The position numbers were made by a program, and so were the translations under genes. DNA of 64,000 bases, taken from positions 1 through 64,000 of the forward strand of contig CALSNM010000017.1 in the NCBI GenBank assembly GCA_943787725.1, given 5' to 3'. The DNA comes from an uncultured Flavobacteriales bacterium. Its GTDB lineage: Bacteria; Bacteroidota; Bacteroidia; Flavobacteriales_D; Parvicellaceae. Positions 52,314 through 61,113 of this stretch are shown piece by piece. Numbering within the stretch: position 1 is the stretch's first letter; each line of letters begins with the position of its first letter. A model generated the notes under the pieces. That model saw only the letters and a list, made by a program, of their open reading frames with translations, had not been told where the DNA came from and did not search any database.

Positions 52314-52327
52314 CAACATCGTTACAA
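52311..52327. promoter_or_regulatory. Candidate Zur operator 2
   Basis: TTGCAACatcGTTACAA, a palindrome with one mismatch per arm. Its centre is 31 bp (about three helical turns) from that of operator 1. Confidence 0.6.
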
Positions 52328-52331
52328 ATAT

Positions 52332-52604
52332 ATGAAAAGTCAGACATATAAATTATTGTTTTTAACATTTCTTCTGGTGAATGGAAGTTTCTATACTATC
52401 CTTTTAAAAGGTAAAGTTCTTAATAGGCATTTTAAAAGAATTGTCTTAAGTGCATATGTCCAATCATTTGGTGCAGAGGTATCTGAAAGAATTGCGTGTA
52501 AGTCTAATTATACTTTACCAAGGTGTGGTTTTTTCAAGTTTAATGATCAACAAGTTATTCACGAAAAAATAATTAGGAATTTAATACCGTTGTTCCGCTC
52601 TTAG
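52332..52604 (+). CDS. Small membrane or secreted protein at the head of the zinc operon
   Basis: 90 residues from the ATG at 52332; an upstream TTG at 52299 lies inside the operator region and is unlikely. It begins MKSQTYKLLFLTFLLVNGSF, a signal-anchor-like helix, and the basic remainder contains HFKRIVLSAYVQSFG and two cysteines (IACKSN, LPRCGFF). No family is recognised. It sits 21 bp upstream of the TonB receptor and directly downstream of the two palindromes, so it is probably zinc-regulated. Confidence 0.6.
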   Translation: MKSQTYKLLFLTFLLVNGSFYTILLKGKVLNRHFKRIVLSAYVQSFGAEVSERIACKSNYTLPRCGFFKFNDQQVIHEKIIRNLIPLFRS

Positions 52605-52625
52605 CATATTTGAATTTCTTTTAGT

Positions 52626-55091
52626 TTGAACAAGATAAATGACATAGGTTTTGGTAATAGATCTTACCCGTCTGCAATAGTCTGGATATTTATATTCTTT
52701 GGACATTTTTTTTCTGTTGCTTTATTTGCTCAAACAGATACTTGTTCCTTTAACGTTTCGGGAACAATATTAGACATAGACACCAAAGCTCCTATTCCTA
52801 ATGTTAGCGTAACTGTTTATGACACTGACAAGTCGGCCTTAACAAACTCTAGGGGTGAATTTGTGATTACTAATGTATGTAGTGAGTCAAATACGTTAAT
52901 TATTTCCTGTATCGGTTATTGCCATGCGACATGCGAAAATCATCATCATCATGATGAATCCCCTCATATTTATATAGCTCAAGATGTGTCGGAATTGGAA
53001 GTACTAACTATTCACACAAATCATAGCAAGGAACATGGTACAGAAACAATTTCTCAGATTGTTTTGAAAAAAGATAATATTGATAATGACCCGACTCAAT
53101 CTTTAGCAGCTTTGCTGGCACAGGAGCAGGGAGTTACGCTAACTTCAAACGGAACGAATGTTCAGCTCCCAGTGATCCATGGTTTATATGGAAATCGAAT
53201 TTTAATTTTAAATAATGACTTAAAACATGGCTTTCAAAACTGGGGAACTGATCATGCTCCCGAAATTGATATTTCAAATGCATATCGCATGACAATAATA
53301 AAAGGAGCAGCTGGTGTTAGATATGGACCTGAAGCTCTAGGAGGCGCTATTAATATTGAAAACAATCCTCTTTATTTAAATGAATCTTTCAAAGCAAAAA
53401 TAGGTACTGGATACCAAACCAACGGTAAAGGGTATTTTGTTAATTCTGAAATAAACCAAGGATTTAAAAATTGGAGTTATTATGTTGGATCAAATTACAC
53501 TGTGGTAGGCGATCGGCATACTCCAGACTATTTGCTTACGAATTCTGGAAAGGAAGAGAAATCTTTTTTTGGAGGTACTCGGTATCATCACAAAAATTGG
53601 GATTTTAAAGTTTATTACAGCTATCTGGATCAAAATTTAGCACTATTGCGATCATCCATTGGTCATAGTGGAAATGCCTTTGTCAGAAATATTAATTCTG
53701 ATGTACCTAGCTTTATTCATCCTTTTTCTTATCAGATTGATGAACCTAATCAAAATGTGCAGCATCATTTAGGAAAAGTAGAGATAAATTGGAGATATTC
53801 TGAGACAGCAAAACTTACATTTAAATATGGTAAACAGCTAAATAAGAGAGATGAGTTTGATGTAAGAAGGAATGCGGATAAACCAATTATAGATCTTGAT
53901 TTAATTACTAACGATTACCAGGTAGAATGGAAGCACCCGGATTGGTTGATGCTGGATGGCTTGGTTGGTTTTCAAGTGTTTACTCAGTTCAATGATAACA
54001 AGCCTGGAACAGGAGTAACACCTTTGATTCCAAATTATAAAACAATTAGATATAGTAGTTTTATTACTGAAATTTTGAAAATAGATCGAAACACATATGA
54101 AGCAGGTTTACGTTGGGATTATGAATTAAATAGTGTAGCTGGGAGGCAGACAGATCAGTCTGTTTTTAGTGATCAGTTTAGCTTCTCTAACATAACATCC
54201 TCGATTGGTTACGTGAGAGAAATATCTGAAAACAGCTTCTTTCGAACAAATATTGGATCCGCTTGGCGAACTCCCAATATGCCCGAGCTTTATAGCTTTG
54301 GTCAGCAAGGATTTAAAACTTGTTTTGGATTGCTTCGATATTACTCTGATTTAGATGGAGATGTAAGAACTAATAGAGTTCTTAAAATATCGGAGAGCTC
54401 CATAGAGCCGGAAAAAGGATATAAGTTTATTAATGAATTTGAAACAGGTAACAAGAAAAACACACATACAATTACGGGTTATTCTCATTATATTCAGAAT
54501 TATACATTCGAGCGTCCTCTTGGTGTTTATGGCACTGTAAGAGGTCCTATGCCTGCTTTTATTTTTACGCAAGCTGATGCTCTTTTTGTAGGTGCAGATT
54601 ATAGTTGGAAAAGACATTGGTCAAAATATTTGACAGGGCTTTATGGAATAAGTTATTTATGGTCAAAGAATATAGATGAAAATGAATCTTTGATTAACCA
54701 GCCTCCTATTTCGGTTAATTACAAGTTAAAATGGCATAAAGAAAAATTATGGAAGTTCGAATTGTCCAATTTAGCAATCAATCCGAGTTATACTTTTCGT
54801 CAATTTCAAGCGCCGAAAACTATCTCTCCAGAGAGCTTAATAGATGGTTCTGCAGTTATTTCATCTGATTCAGAAATTTTTGATTTTAAATCAGCTCCAA
54901 ATGGTTACTTCTTGCTTAACATATCGTGGAATTTCAAATGGAAAAATTTAACGGGTAGTATTTCGGTAAATAATTTATTAAATAATGGCTATCGAAACTA
55001 TTTAAATGCGATGAGGTATTTCGCAAATGAGCCAGGAAGAAATGTGCTTTTTACTATCAATTATTTATTTGAAAATAAAAAAAATGAATGA
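52626..55091 (+). CDS. TonB-dependent outer-membrane receptor, probable zinc uptake (ZnuD-like)
   Basis: 821 residues with a TTG start. A signal peptide (ending SVALFAQ) is followed by a carboxypeptidase-like CNA-B domain (residues about 40-110; SGTILDIDTKAPIPNVSVTV), a plug (SLAALLAQEQGVTLTSNGTN, VIHGLYGNRILILNND, IIKGAAGVRYGPEALGGAI) and a 22-strand barrel ending in INYLF. A His-rich stretch, CENHHHHDESPHIY, lies between the N-terminal domain and the plug, and another (IHTNHSKEHG) follows it. Histidine-rich segments of this kind bind zinc in ZnuD. With the Fur-family gene and palindromes upstream, uptake of zinc is the best reading. Confidence 0.85.
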   Translation: MNKINDIGFGNRSYPSAIVWIFIFFGHFFSVALFAQTDTCSFNVSGTILDIDTKAPIPNVSVTVYDTDKSALTNSRGEFVITNVCSESNTLIISCIGYCHATCENHHHHDESPHIYIAQDVSELEVLTIHTNHSKEHGTETISQIVLKKDNIDNDPTQSLAALLAQEQGVTLTSNGTNVQLPVIHGLYGNRILILNNDLKHGFQNWGTDHAPEIDISNAYRMTIIKGAAGVRYGPEALGGAINIENNPLYLNESFKAKIGTGYQTNGKGYFVNSEINQGFKNWSYYVGSNYTVVGDRHTPDYLLTNSGKEEKSFFGGTRYHHKNWDFKVYYSYLDQNLALLRSSIGHSGNAFVRNINSDVPSFIHPFSYQIDEPNQNVQHHLGKVEINWRYSETAKLTFKYGKQLNKRDEFDVRRNADKPIIDLDLITNDYQVEWKHPDWLMLDGLVGFQVFTQFNDNKPGTGVTPLIPNYKTIRYSSFITEILKIDRNTYEAGLRWDYELNSVAGRQTDQSVFSDQFSFSNITSSIGYVREISENSFFRTNIGSAWRTPNMPELYSFGQQGFKTCFGLLRYYSDLDGDVRTNRVLKISESSIEPEKGYKFINEFETGNKKNTHTITGYSHYIQNYTFERPLGVYGTVRGPMPAFIFTQADALFVGADYSWKRHWSKYLTGLYGISYLWSKNIDENESLINQPPISVNYKLKWHKEKLWKFELSNLAINPSYTFRQFQAPKTISPESLIDGSAVISSDSEIFDFKSAPNGYFLLNISWNFKWKNLTGSISVNNLLNNGYRNYLNAMRYFANEPGRNVLFTINYLFENKKNE

Positions 55092-55170
55092 TTGCTTTGC
55101 TGTGGTGATTGGTCATGTGATGTCCGTATAATTTATGAAACTTTAAACCAACAATATAAAACAAAAAACA

Positions 55171-55800
55171 ATGAAAAAAATGAATTTATTTAGTAATTAT
55201 GTGTCCTTGGGAATTGTAATCGGTGGATTATCACTTATGGGATGCAAGAAAGATGAGGATTTAGCTGTTGTTCCTCCCGCTTCCGAAAATGAAATGGAAG
55301 TTATTACAGACATAAAACTGATTTTTACAAATAGTAGTGATGCATCTGATATTGTGGAAGCTAGGGCTCAAGATCCTGATGGACTTGGTGTTCAAGAATT
55401 GGTAATATTAGACACAATTAACCTAGATGTAAATAAAACATATACATTGACGTACGAAATATTCAATAATTTAGAAACTCCAGGAGAGGATATTGGAGCT
55501 GAAATTTTAGAAGAAGATAATGAACATCAGTTTTTCTATAGTTTTAGTAACAATGCTTTCGCAAGCCCAAGTGGGAATGGAAACATTGATGCAGTCTCTG
55601 ACCCCTTGACCTATAATGATGTCGATGAAAACGGAAATGCTGTGGGGTTATCAACTTCATGGGCCACTCCATCTTCTGTTTTGTCAGGAGGCGCATTTAC
55701 AACTAGGTTGCAACATCAGCCTGATGTAAAAACTTCGACGTCAGGAGCAAATGATGGAGACACTGATTTTGAGTTATCTTTTGTATTAAATATTCAATAA
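55171..55800 (+). CDS. Lipoprotein with zinc-operon context (type 1 periplasmic-binding-fold annotation group)
   Basis: 209 residues with lipobox LSLMGC near residue 25. Segments: DIKLIFTNSSDASDIVEARA, ADPDGLG-like QDPDGLGVQELVILDTINL, EILEEDNEHQFFYSFSNN, SDPLTYNDVDENGNAVGLST and TRLQHQPDVKTS. Similar lipoproteins accompany TonB receptors in Bacteroidota; they may capture metal or help the receptor at the cell surface. The internal EDNEHQFFY and LQHQPD histidines are candidates for ligands. Function is not established. Confidence 0.7.
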   Translation: MKKMNLFSNYVSLGIVIGGLSLMGCKKDEDLAVVPPASENEMEVITDIKLIFTNSSDASDIVEARAQDPDGLGVQELVILDTINLDVNKTYTLTYEIFNNLETPGEDIGAEILEEDNEHQFFYSFSNNAFASPSGNGNIDAVSDPLTYNDVDENGNAVGLSTSWATPSSVLSGGAFTTRLQHQPDVKTSTSGANDGDTDFELSFVLNIQ

Positions 55801-55830
55801 TCAAATTTTACTAACAAAAACTAAATTATA

Positions 55831-56298
55831 ATGAAAACATTAAAAATAATTTCACTAAGCATGGTAATTCTCATTGGTTTTGCGGCATGCAACAAAACAA
55901 AGGTTAATTCAAAACGCTTAATGAAAGCTGGCGAATGGAAAGTAACAGAATTATCTGTTGATGGATCAAATGAAGCAGAATTGCCTTCTTGGGAAATTGA
56001 AGATTGTGATATCTATGCACAATCTTGTATGGCAGAGTGGATGAACGAAGAAGGAGGTCATGCAGAATTTGTTTGGCAATTCAGAGAAAAAGGAAAAACA
56101 TTTGAAATTTCTTATCAAGCAGACGAGGATCATGCTCATGCCCATGATCATGCAGCGGAAGAAGCTGCTGCGCAGGCATATGCGTTTAGTGGGATTTATG
56201 AGGTTGTAGAAAGTAAATCTAAAGAGATGCAATTTCAAACAACATCAGCTTTAGGGCACGGAGGTAAATCGGTTGTAATAAAAATAGAAAAAAAGTAA
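55831..56298 (+). CDS. His-rich lipoprotein of the zinc operon
   Basis: 155 residues with lipobox GFAAC at residue 20. A central low-complexity segment, DEDHAHAHDHAAEE, is a probable zinc-binding stretch. Flanking segments EWKVTELSVDGSNEAELPSW and GHAEFVWQFREKGKTFEISY indicate a lipocalin-like beta-barrel, the fold typical of Bacteroidota lipoproteins with KxGEWKVTxLxVDG openings. It is the last gene of the operon and is followed by a terminator. Confidence 0.75.
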   Translation: MKTLKIISLSMVILIGFAACNKTKVNSKRLMKAGEWKVTELSVDGSNEAELPSWEIEDCDIYAQSCMAEWMNEEGGHAEFVWQFREKGKTFEISYQADEDHAHAHDHAAEEAAAQAYAFSGIYEVVESKSKEMQFQTTSALGHGGKSVVIKIEKK

Positions 56299-56310
56299 AT
56301 ATTTGACTAA

Positions 56311-56350
56311 AGAGTTATTGCACATTAGTAATTATTGTTGCAATAACTCT
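56311..56350 (+). terminator. Terminator of the zinc operon
   Basis: AGAGTTATTGCA and TGCAATAACTCT form a 12-bp stem with a 16-base loop, followed by TTTT. Confidence 0.75.
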
Positions 56351-56425
56351 TTTCTAGTGAAATACTATGTTAATAGAATAGGTAATTTACATTCGAGATT
56401 AGAATGAACCCTAATATTATTTTCA

Positions 56426-56457
56426 AAGCCTTTCATTAATAGTGAAAGGTTTTTTTA
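56426..56457. terminator. Second hairpin, possible terminator
   Basis: CCTTTCA, loop with TTAATAG, TGAAAGG, followed by a T7 tract; 70 bp upstream of the next gene. Confidence 0.5.
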
Positions 56458-56526
56458 TTTATATTTTTTTATTGTTTATTGTGCAACCAATTGGCAATAC
56501 TTTGTGTCTTTTTAAAAATTCATAAG

Positions 56527-57368
56527 ATGAAAAAATTAATTTTACTTATTCTCTCAATATCTATTAGTCAATTTGTGCTCTCTCAAATTATCTATACGGA
56601 TATAATTCCCGATGATACGTTAATTCCTGATTATGTATCGGATTCGCATTTAATTGATTTTGATGGTGACTTAACACCTGAATTGGTTATTTTTTCTTCA
56701 AAACAAGATACTGTAATCTCGTCATTTAATGTTACAATATCTGGAGTAGCAATTACTACTTTGGATAATACGGAAATAATTGCGCAAATTTCTACAATTG
56801 GGAATGAGGATGTTGTTATTGCTGACACGCTTCCGCATGGATATTTAATTGATGGTAGCTCGGCATACTTGAGCTCAGCAACTCCTTCCGTTTTTCCTGG
56901 GGTCGGATTAGGTGTAAAAGTAGATATAATCAGTTTAACGGCCGGTGATTTTATTGATAACGGAAACCTTTTCTTTGGGGTTAAATTCGAAATAGGGACT
57001 AATATCCACTATGGGTGGGTGCAAGTAAAAGTAGCGACCGATGCAAGCTCGGGTATTATTTATGATTTTGCCTATCAATCAATTGCAGACTCAAGTATTA
57101 TGGCTGGTAATGTAGAGGATGGATTTGTTAATGTTTCGAATCGCAACTTAGATGAGGTTGTTGTATATGCGGCCAACCAAAAAATACACGTTATAACAGG
57201 AAAAGAATCGGGAACTCTAATAATTCATAATCTTCTTGGAAAACAATTAATGAGCACTGCGGTTGGCGGTAACATTAGCCTAGGCATATAAATGATCTTA
57301 GTAAAGGGGTCTATCTGGTGTCATTTACCAATGGCAGAAAGCACCATAACCAAGAAAGTTTACATTGA
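56527..57368 (+). CDS. Secreted protein with T9SS sorting tail (two inserted bases as assembled)
   Basis: 279 residues after repair, starting at the ATG at 56527 with a signal peptide (ending FVLSQ). The body (IYTDIIPDDTLIPDYVSDSH, LIDFDGDLTPELVI, KFEIGTNIHYGWVQVKVATD) matches a common secreted Bacteroidota beta-sandwich. The Por-type tail reads VVYAANQKIHVITGKESGTL, HNLLGKQLM, then, across the frame break at about 57282-57287, INDLSKGVYLVSFTNG. The break needs two extra bases and can be read as doubled Leu (CTA/CTG) and Ala (GCA/GCT) third positions. It is exported by T9SS, cargo role unknown. Confidence 0.78.
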
Positions 57369-57376
57369 ATAATGTT

Positions 57377-57889
57377 CTATTTCTTTATTCTCGCCTTAAC
57401 TGACCAGGTGAAAGTAAAATTAGCCACTTCTTCACCGGCTTCATTTACTCCTTGCATATGGCATTCGATTAGTTGCGCCTCTTCCTTTTCGATAGCAGCT
57501 TTTATGGCTTGCTTTATTTTTTGACCGTCATTGCATGTAAATGTGGTTATATCCGTAGCTTTTTTTACGAAATTACCCGTACAATTCACTATAATCATTG
57601 CAACAGAAGGTTTTTGCTTATGCGTGTACATTATGAGCAAAGCACCTGAACTCATTTCTGCAGCCATTCCTAGTACGGCCCAAAAAGTGGATTGAAAAGG
57701 GTTTTTGTTTTTGCGTTTGTAAGGAACAGTAACCGAGCATGTATCTTCTGTTAATTTACTGATTTTCATCCCCGAAAGAAACCCCATTGGTAAAATCTTA
57801 AATAAGCTAGACCTAAACTTAAAATTATTGGTAAAACTTTTTTTTATAAATTCGATTTGTGAAGAGTCAAACTGGAAATTTTCTGTCAT
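57377..57889 (-). CDS. DUF4442 hotdog-fold protein (PaaI-like thioesterase superfamily)
   Basis: 170 residues. Features: LFKILPMGFLSGMKISKLTE, CSVTVPYKRKNKNPFQSTFW, VLGMAAEMSSGALLIMY and FVKKATDITTFTCND, with a C-terminal EEVANFTFTWSVKARIKK. A hotdog helix is present but the catalytic Asp/Glu pair is unclear, so thioesterase activity is only possible. It is convergent with the T9SS gene and divergent from the exonuclease gene. Confidence 0.78.
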   Translation of the reverse strand: MTENFQFDSSQIEFIKKSFTNNFKFRSSLFKILPMGFLSGMKISKLTEDTCSVTVPYKRKNKNPFQSTFWAVLGMAAEMSSGALLIMYTHKQKPSVAMIIVNCTGNFVKKATDITTFTCNDGQKIKQAIKAAIEKEEAQLIECHMQGVNEAGEEVANFTFTWSVKARIKK

Positions 57890-57979
57890 CGTATAGTATC
57901 AATAAATAGTAATATCTATAAAAATGAGAATAAATATTAATATTTACTAAGTTTTTGCTTTCAGAATTCATTTAATACC

Positions 57980-58012
57980 AAAACGTAAAAATACTACGTT
58001 TTAAAAAACGTA
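57980..58012. promoter_or_regulatory. Inverted repeat operator candidate: AAAACGTA-N7-TACGTTTT plus a third half-site
   Basis: An exact 8-bp inverted repeat (57980-57987 and 57995-58002), then AAAACGTA again at 58005-58012, overlapping the -7 box at 58011-58018. It lies in the only intergenic gap between the divergent hotdog and nuclease genes. Confidence 0.5.
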
Positions 58013-58018
58013 TTTTTG
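58011..58018 (+). promoter_or_regulatory. Bacteroidota -7 box (TATTTTTG)
   Basis: Matches TAnnTTTG, 10 bp upstream of the exonuclease start codon; the leader would be very short. Confidence 0.5.
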
Positions 58019-58028
58019 TCTGTATTAT

Positions 58029-59360
58029 ATGAGATTATTTGCCATTGTAGATATTGAATCAACCGGGAGTGTCGCAAATCAGGATAAAATCACTGAAATT
58101 GCAGTAATCATAACTGATGGAGAAAAAGAAATTGATCGTTTTGAGACTTTAATCAACCCTCAGCAGCCTATTACACCATTTGTAGTGAGATTAACTGGAA
58201 TTACCAATGAAATGGTTAAAGAAGCTCCTTTATTTGAGGAGGTAGCTAAAGGATTATTTGAGTTACTGAAAGGAAAGGTATTTGTAGCACACAACGTGAA
58301 TTTTGATTATAAATTTATAAAGCAAGCTTTTTTTGATTGTGGAATCAGGTTTAATGAAAAACGCTTATGCACAGTTAGATTGAGTAGAGAAATCATTCCT
58401 GGCATGGCTTCTTATAGCTTGGGGAAGTTGACAAGAGGCCTAGGGATTGGATTAAACAATGCACACCGAGCAATGCCGGATACTGAGGCTACAGCCAAAT
58501 TATTTGAATTAATGTATCAAAAAAACTTGGCATTTATTGAGGCTTCCTTAAAGGCAAATTCTAATGAATCTACTTTGCCCGCTAATCTCCCTAAAGCTCG
58601 ATTTAAAAAACTACCTAAGAAAACAGGTGTATATTATTTTCACAATAACAAAGGAGAGGTTATTTACATAGGGAAAGCAAAAAACTTAAAGAATAGAGTT
58701 TCATCTCATTTTACGGGTAAATTGTCTTGGAAAAATGAAGTTTTTTCAAGAGAGATATTTGATGTTTCGTTTGAAGTAACCGGTAATGAGCTGATAGCGG
58801 CGTTTCTAGAAGATACTGAAATAAAACACAATTGGCCAGTCTACAATCGATCTCAAAAATCCAGAATTGATAAGTTTGGTATTTTTATTTATGAGGACCG
58901 TAGTAATAATAAACGATTAGGAATTAATAAAGCCACTAATCATTCTGCATTTATAAAAGCTTTTCCAACGCTTAGTGAAGCAAGAAATTGGTTGATTAAA
59001 AAAATAGATGAATTTACTTTGAAACCTTCATATTGCGGTATGGAACAGTTTGATGTAGGTGACATTTCCATTGAAGAGCATGCCACAAATATAGAGTTGT
59101 TTTTAGAAGGTTTTAATCTGGGAGAAGATACGCTTGTTATTAAAGGTGAGGGGAGAAGAGCTGATGAAAAAAGTTTTATATACATAGAAAAAGGAAATTA
59201 TAAAGGCTATGGTTATTATTCAGATCAAGAAAACCTGAATAATGTCGAAGATTTAAAAAATTTCTTGACTTTGCAAAAAGAAACAATGTTAATAAGAACT
59301 GTTATTAAAACTGAGCTTAAAAAAAAGAACTCGGATTATGAAATAATAACATTAAGCTAA
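58029..59360 (+). CDS. DnaQ-like 3'-5' exonuclease fused to a UvrC-type GIY-YIG nuclease domain
   Basis: 443 residues. Residues 1-180 are a DEDDh exonuclease: VDIESTGSVAN (DxE), AHNVNFDYKFIKQ and HRAMPDTEATAKLF. Residues 195-285 are a GIY-YIG domain of the UvrC/Cho type: TGVYYFHNNKGEVIYIGKAK, NLKNRVSSHFTG, and the metal-binding Glu in FLEDTEIKHNWPVYN. The C-terminal 150 residues are unassigned and lack UvrC's UvrB-binding and RNase H parts. This fusion is known in Bacteroidota and relates to Cho, which makes the 3' incision in nucleotide excision repair. A role in repair or DNA processing is inferred. Confidence 0.88.
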   Translation: MRLFAIVDIESTGSVANQDKITEIAVIITDGEKEIDRFETLINPQQPITPFVVRLTGITNEMVKEAPLFEEVAKGLFELLKGKVFVAHNVNFDYKFIKQAFFDCGIRFNEKRLCTVRLSREIIPGMASYSLGKLTRGLGIGLNNAHRAMPDTEATAKLFELMYQKNLAFIEASLKANSNESTLPANLPKARFKKLPKKTGVYYFHNNKGEVIYIGKAKNLKNRVSSHFTGKLSWKNEVFSREIFDVSFEVTGNELIAAFLEDTEIKHNWPVYNRSQKSRIDKFGIFIYEDRSNNKRLGINKATNHSAFIKAFPTLSEARNWLIKKIDEFTLKPSYCGMEQFDVGDISIEEHATNIELFLEGFNLGEDTLVIKGEGRRADEKSFIYIEKGNYKGYGYYSDQENLNNVEDLKNFLTLQKETMLIRTVIKTELKKKNSDYEIITLS

Positions 59361-59413
59361 CTGACTTCCGCGTCTTTGTGAGAAGTCCTTATTAAGCATA
59401 CTATTGCGCTATT

Positions 59414-60028
59414 TCATTTAGCAGTTTTATATTTATCTATCCAGTCTGGGTTTTCAAGATCTTGAAATAGTTTAAACATGTTTTCTCCGTAAAAAAAATC
59501 TGAATCTTGTATTACTCCATATTCTTGTAAAATTTGTATTTGCGGCCATGATGGATGGAACTTACCCTGCGACCAACCTTCAATTTTCATTCCTGGTGCA
59601 GGAATGCAACCCACAGGGCATATTGGGTTCCTACTGTACCGCAAAGTCCAAAGATCCTCTAATGTAAAACACTCAGAATAATTATCGGAAATAGAATCGT
59701 ATTTATAGAAACAGTCACTCAGGTTATAAGCAGCAAATAAATCTATATTATCAAAATTTGCAGCCGAAGTTTGTTTTCCCATTGCTTGAAGAAGAAAAGT
59801 TTTTAATTCCATGGGCTTTTTACTCACAATCTTTCCATCCTTAACACCAACCACAGCATAGTTGATTAGTCCTGAATTGTGCGAAGAATTAATGTTAAAA
59901 GCAAAATGATACTCGACAAAACCAAACGCTTCTAGTTGGCGGTTGTTGTTTGAAAAATTATAAAATAACATTCCAAAACAAATGGCAATTACACTAATCG
60001 TGTATCCTATTTCAAATTTAAATTTCAT
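59414..60028 (-). CDS. Membrane-anchored protein of unknown function
   Basis: 204 residues with one N-terminal helix (IGYTISVIAICFGMLFYNF) and an extracytoplasmic domain containing four cysteines and prolines (SRNPICPVGCIPAPGMKIEG) near residue 140, where CPVGC could bind metal or form disulfides. No family is recognised. Confidence 0.6.
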   Translation of the reverse strand: MKFKFEIGYTISVIAICFGMLFYNFSNNNRQLEAFGFVEYHFAFNINSSHNSGLINYAVVGVKDGKIVSKKPMELKTFLLQAMGKQTSAANFDNIDLFAAYNLSDCFYKYDSISDNYSECFTLEDLWTLRYSRNPICPVGCIPAPGMKIEGWSQGKFHPSWPQIQILQEYGVIQDSDFFYGENMFKLFQDLENPDWIDKYKTAK

Positions 60029-60170
60029 TATAAAATAAGTGAGGTAACCTTACAAGTTACAATAGTTGATTCGATTCAATCAGTTATTCAGTTAGTTTTT
60101 GACTAATAGGTGGTTTCATTGGATAAAAACCTTCCTATTGTTTAACAAAAACAATAAAGGAGTTTAAATT

Positions 60171-60737
60171 CTATTTGAAAGAATAAATTTGATTTGGAGT
60201 AACGCAATAGTCTAATGAAATATCATTTTTGTTAACTCCTGAAATAGAGCAGGTTGACTCGAAAAGAGAAACCCCAATTTTAATACATTTTGGATTGCAT
60301 TCTGCTAAAAAACGATCGTATAAGCCTTTTCCATAACCTACGCGTGCTCCTTTATTGTCAAAAGCTAAAAGAGGGATAATTACTATGTCTATTTTGTTTT
60401 CAGAAATTGCTACTCCCTCAACAGGGCATGGAATACCAAGTTTATCCCTTTGGTAAGTTGTATTTTCATCAATAATGCAATGGGTAAGACCTAGTGGGCT
60501 AAATTTCGTAATTGATGTTGCCACCGTGCATTTTGATTCAAATAGAAATTCAATAAAAGAAGCTGTATTTATTTCGTTAAAGCTAGCTATTGGAAGAAAG
60601 ATATGAACCGTTTTGTTATGGAGCGTAAAATGCTCTTTTATAAGGTTGAAAATTTGTTCAGAACATGATTTTACCTCAGATAGAGGTAATTGACTTCGTT
60701 TAAGTTTGTATTCCCTTCTGAGATCTGCCTTCTCCAT
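60171..60737 (-). CDS. 5-formyltetrahydrofolate cyclo-ligase
   Basis: 188 residues, the family length. Motifs: KADLRREYKLKRSQL at the N-terminus, IHIFLPI-type VHIFLPIASFNEINT, and the nucleotide/folate-binding NKGARVGYGKGLYDRFLAEC. It converts 5-formyl-THF plus ATP to 5,10-methenyl-THF in one-carbon metabolism. The secreted-protein gene downstream-of-nuclease lies 7 bp upstream. Confidence 0.9.
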   Translation of the reverse strand: MEKADLRREYKLKRSQLPLSEVKSCSEQIFNLIKEHFTLHNKTVHIFLPIASFNEINTASFIEFLFESKCTVATSITKFSPLGLTHCIIDENTTYQRDKLGIPCPVEGVAISENKIDIVIIPLLAFDNKGARVGYGKGLYDRFLAECNPKCIKIGVSLFESTCSISGVNKNDISLDYCVTPNQIYSFK

Positions 60738-60744
60738 TGGCTTA

Positions 60745-61113
60745 CTATTTCTTAACCTTTACGAATACATAGTGCGTAATTAGTAAAGATGTTCCCCTAA
60801 TAGGATATGTATTAATTAATTTCCATCCGTTTTGAACCATTTCGTTAAGGATAATGACAATATGGTCTACACCTTTAAATCCTTTTGATAATAGGCATTT
60901 GTCTTCTCCCTTTCCAGTGAAAAACGAAATACGTGCAAGACCTTTAGAATCCCTTCCTTCCAGGGTTCTAAACTCGTCTTCCATGTTTAAACGAACTTCG
61001 ACTATTCCATGCTGACCTTTTTCAATACCAACGGAAAGTTCTTTGACTGTATTCTGAGTATATCCAACAACACTAAAAAGTGCAATTGCTATAGTAATTA
61101 CTATTTTGTTCAT
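60745..61113 (-). CDS. Small secreted protein, unknown
   Basis: 122 residues with signal peptide (MNKIVITIAIALFSVVGYTQ). A mainly beta mature domain contains MVQNGWKLINTYPIRGTSLL and ends ITHYVFVKVKK, which resembles the DUF4177-like pattern of small beta proteins (WKLxxxYP...HYVFxK). The function is not known. It overlaps the nuclease gene by four bases (ATGA). Confidence 0.65.
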   Translation of the reverse strand: MNKIVITIAIALFSVVGYTQNTVKELSVGIEKGQHGIVEVRLNMEDEFRTLEGRDSKGLARISFFTGKGEDKCLLSKGFKGVDHIVIILNEMVQNGWKLINTYPIRGTSLLITHYVFVKVKK

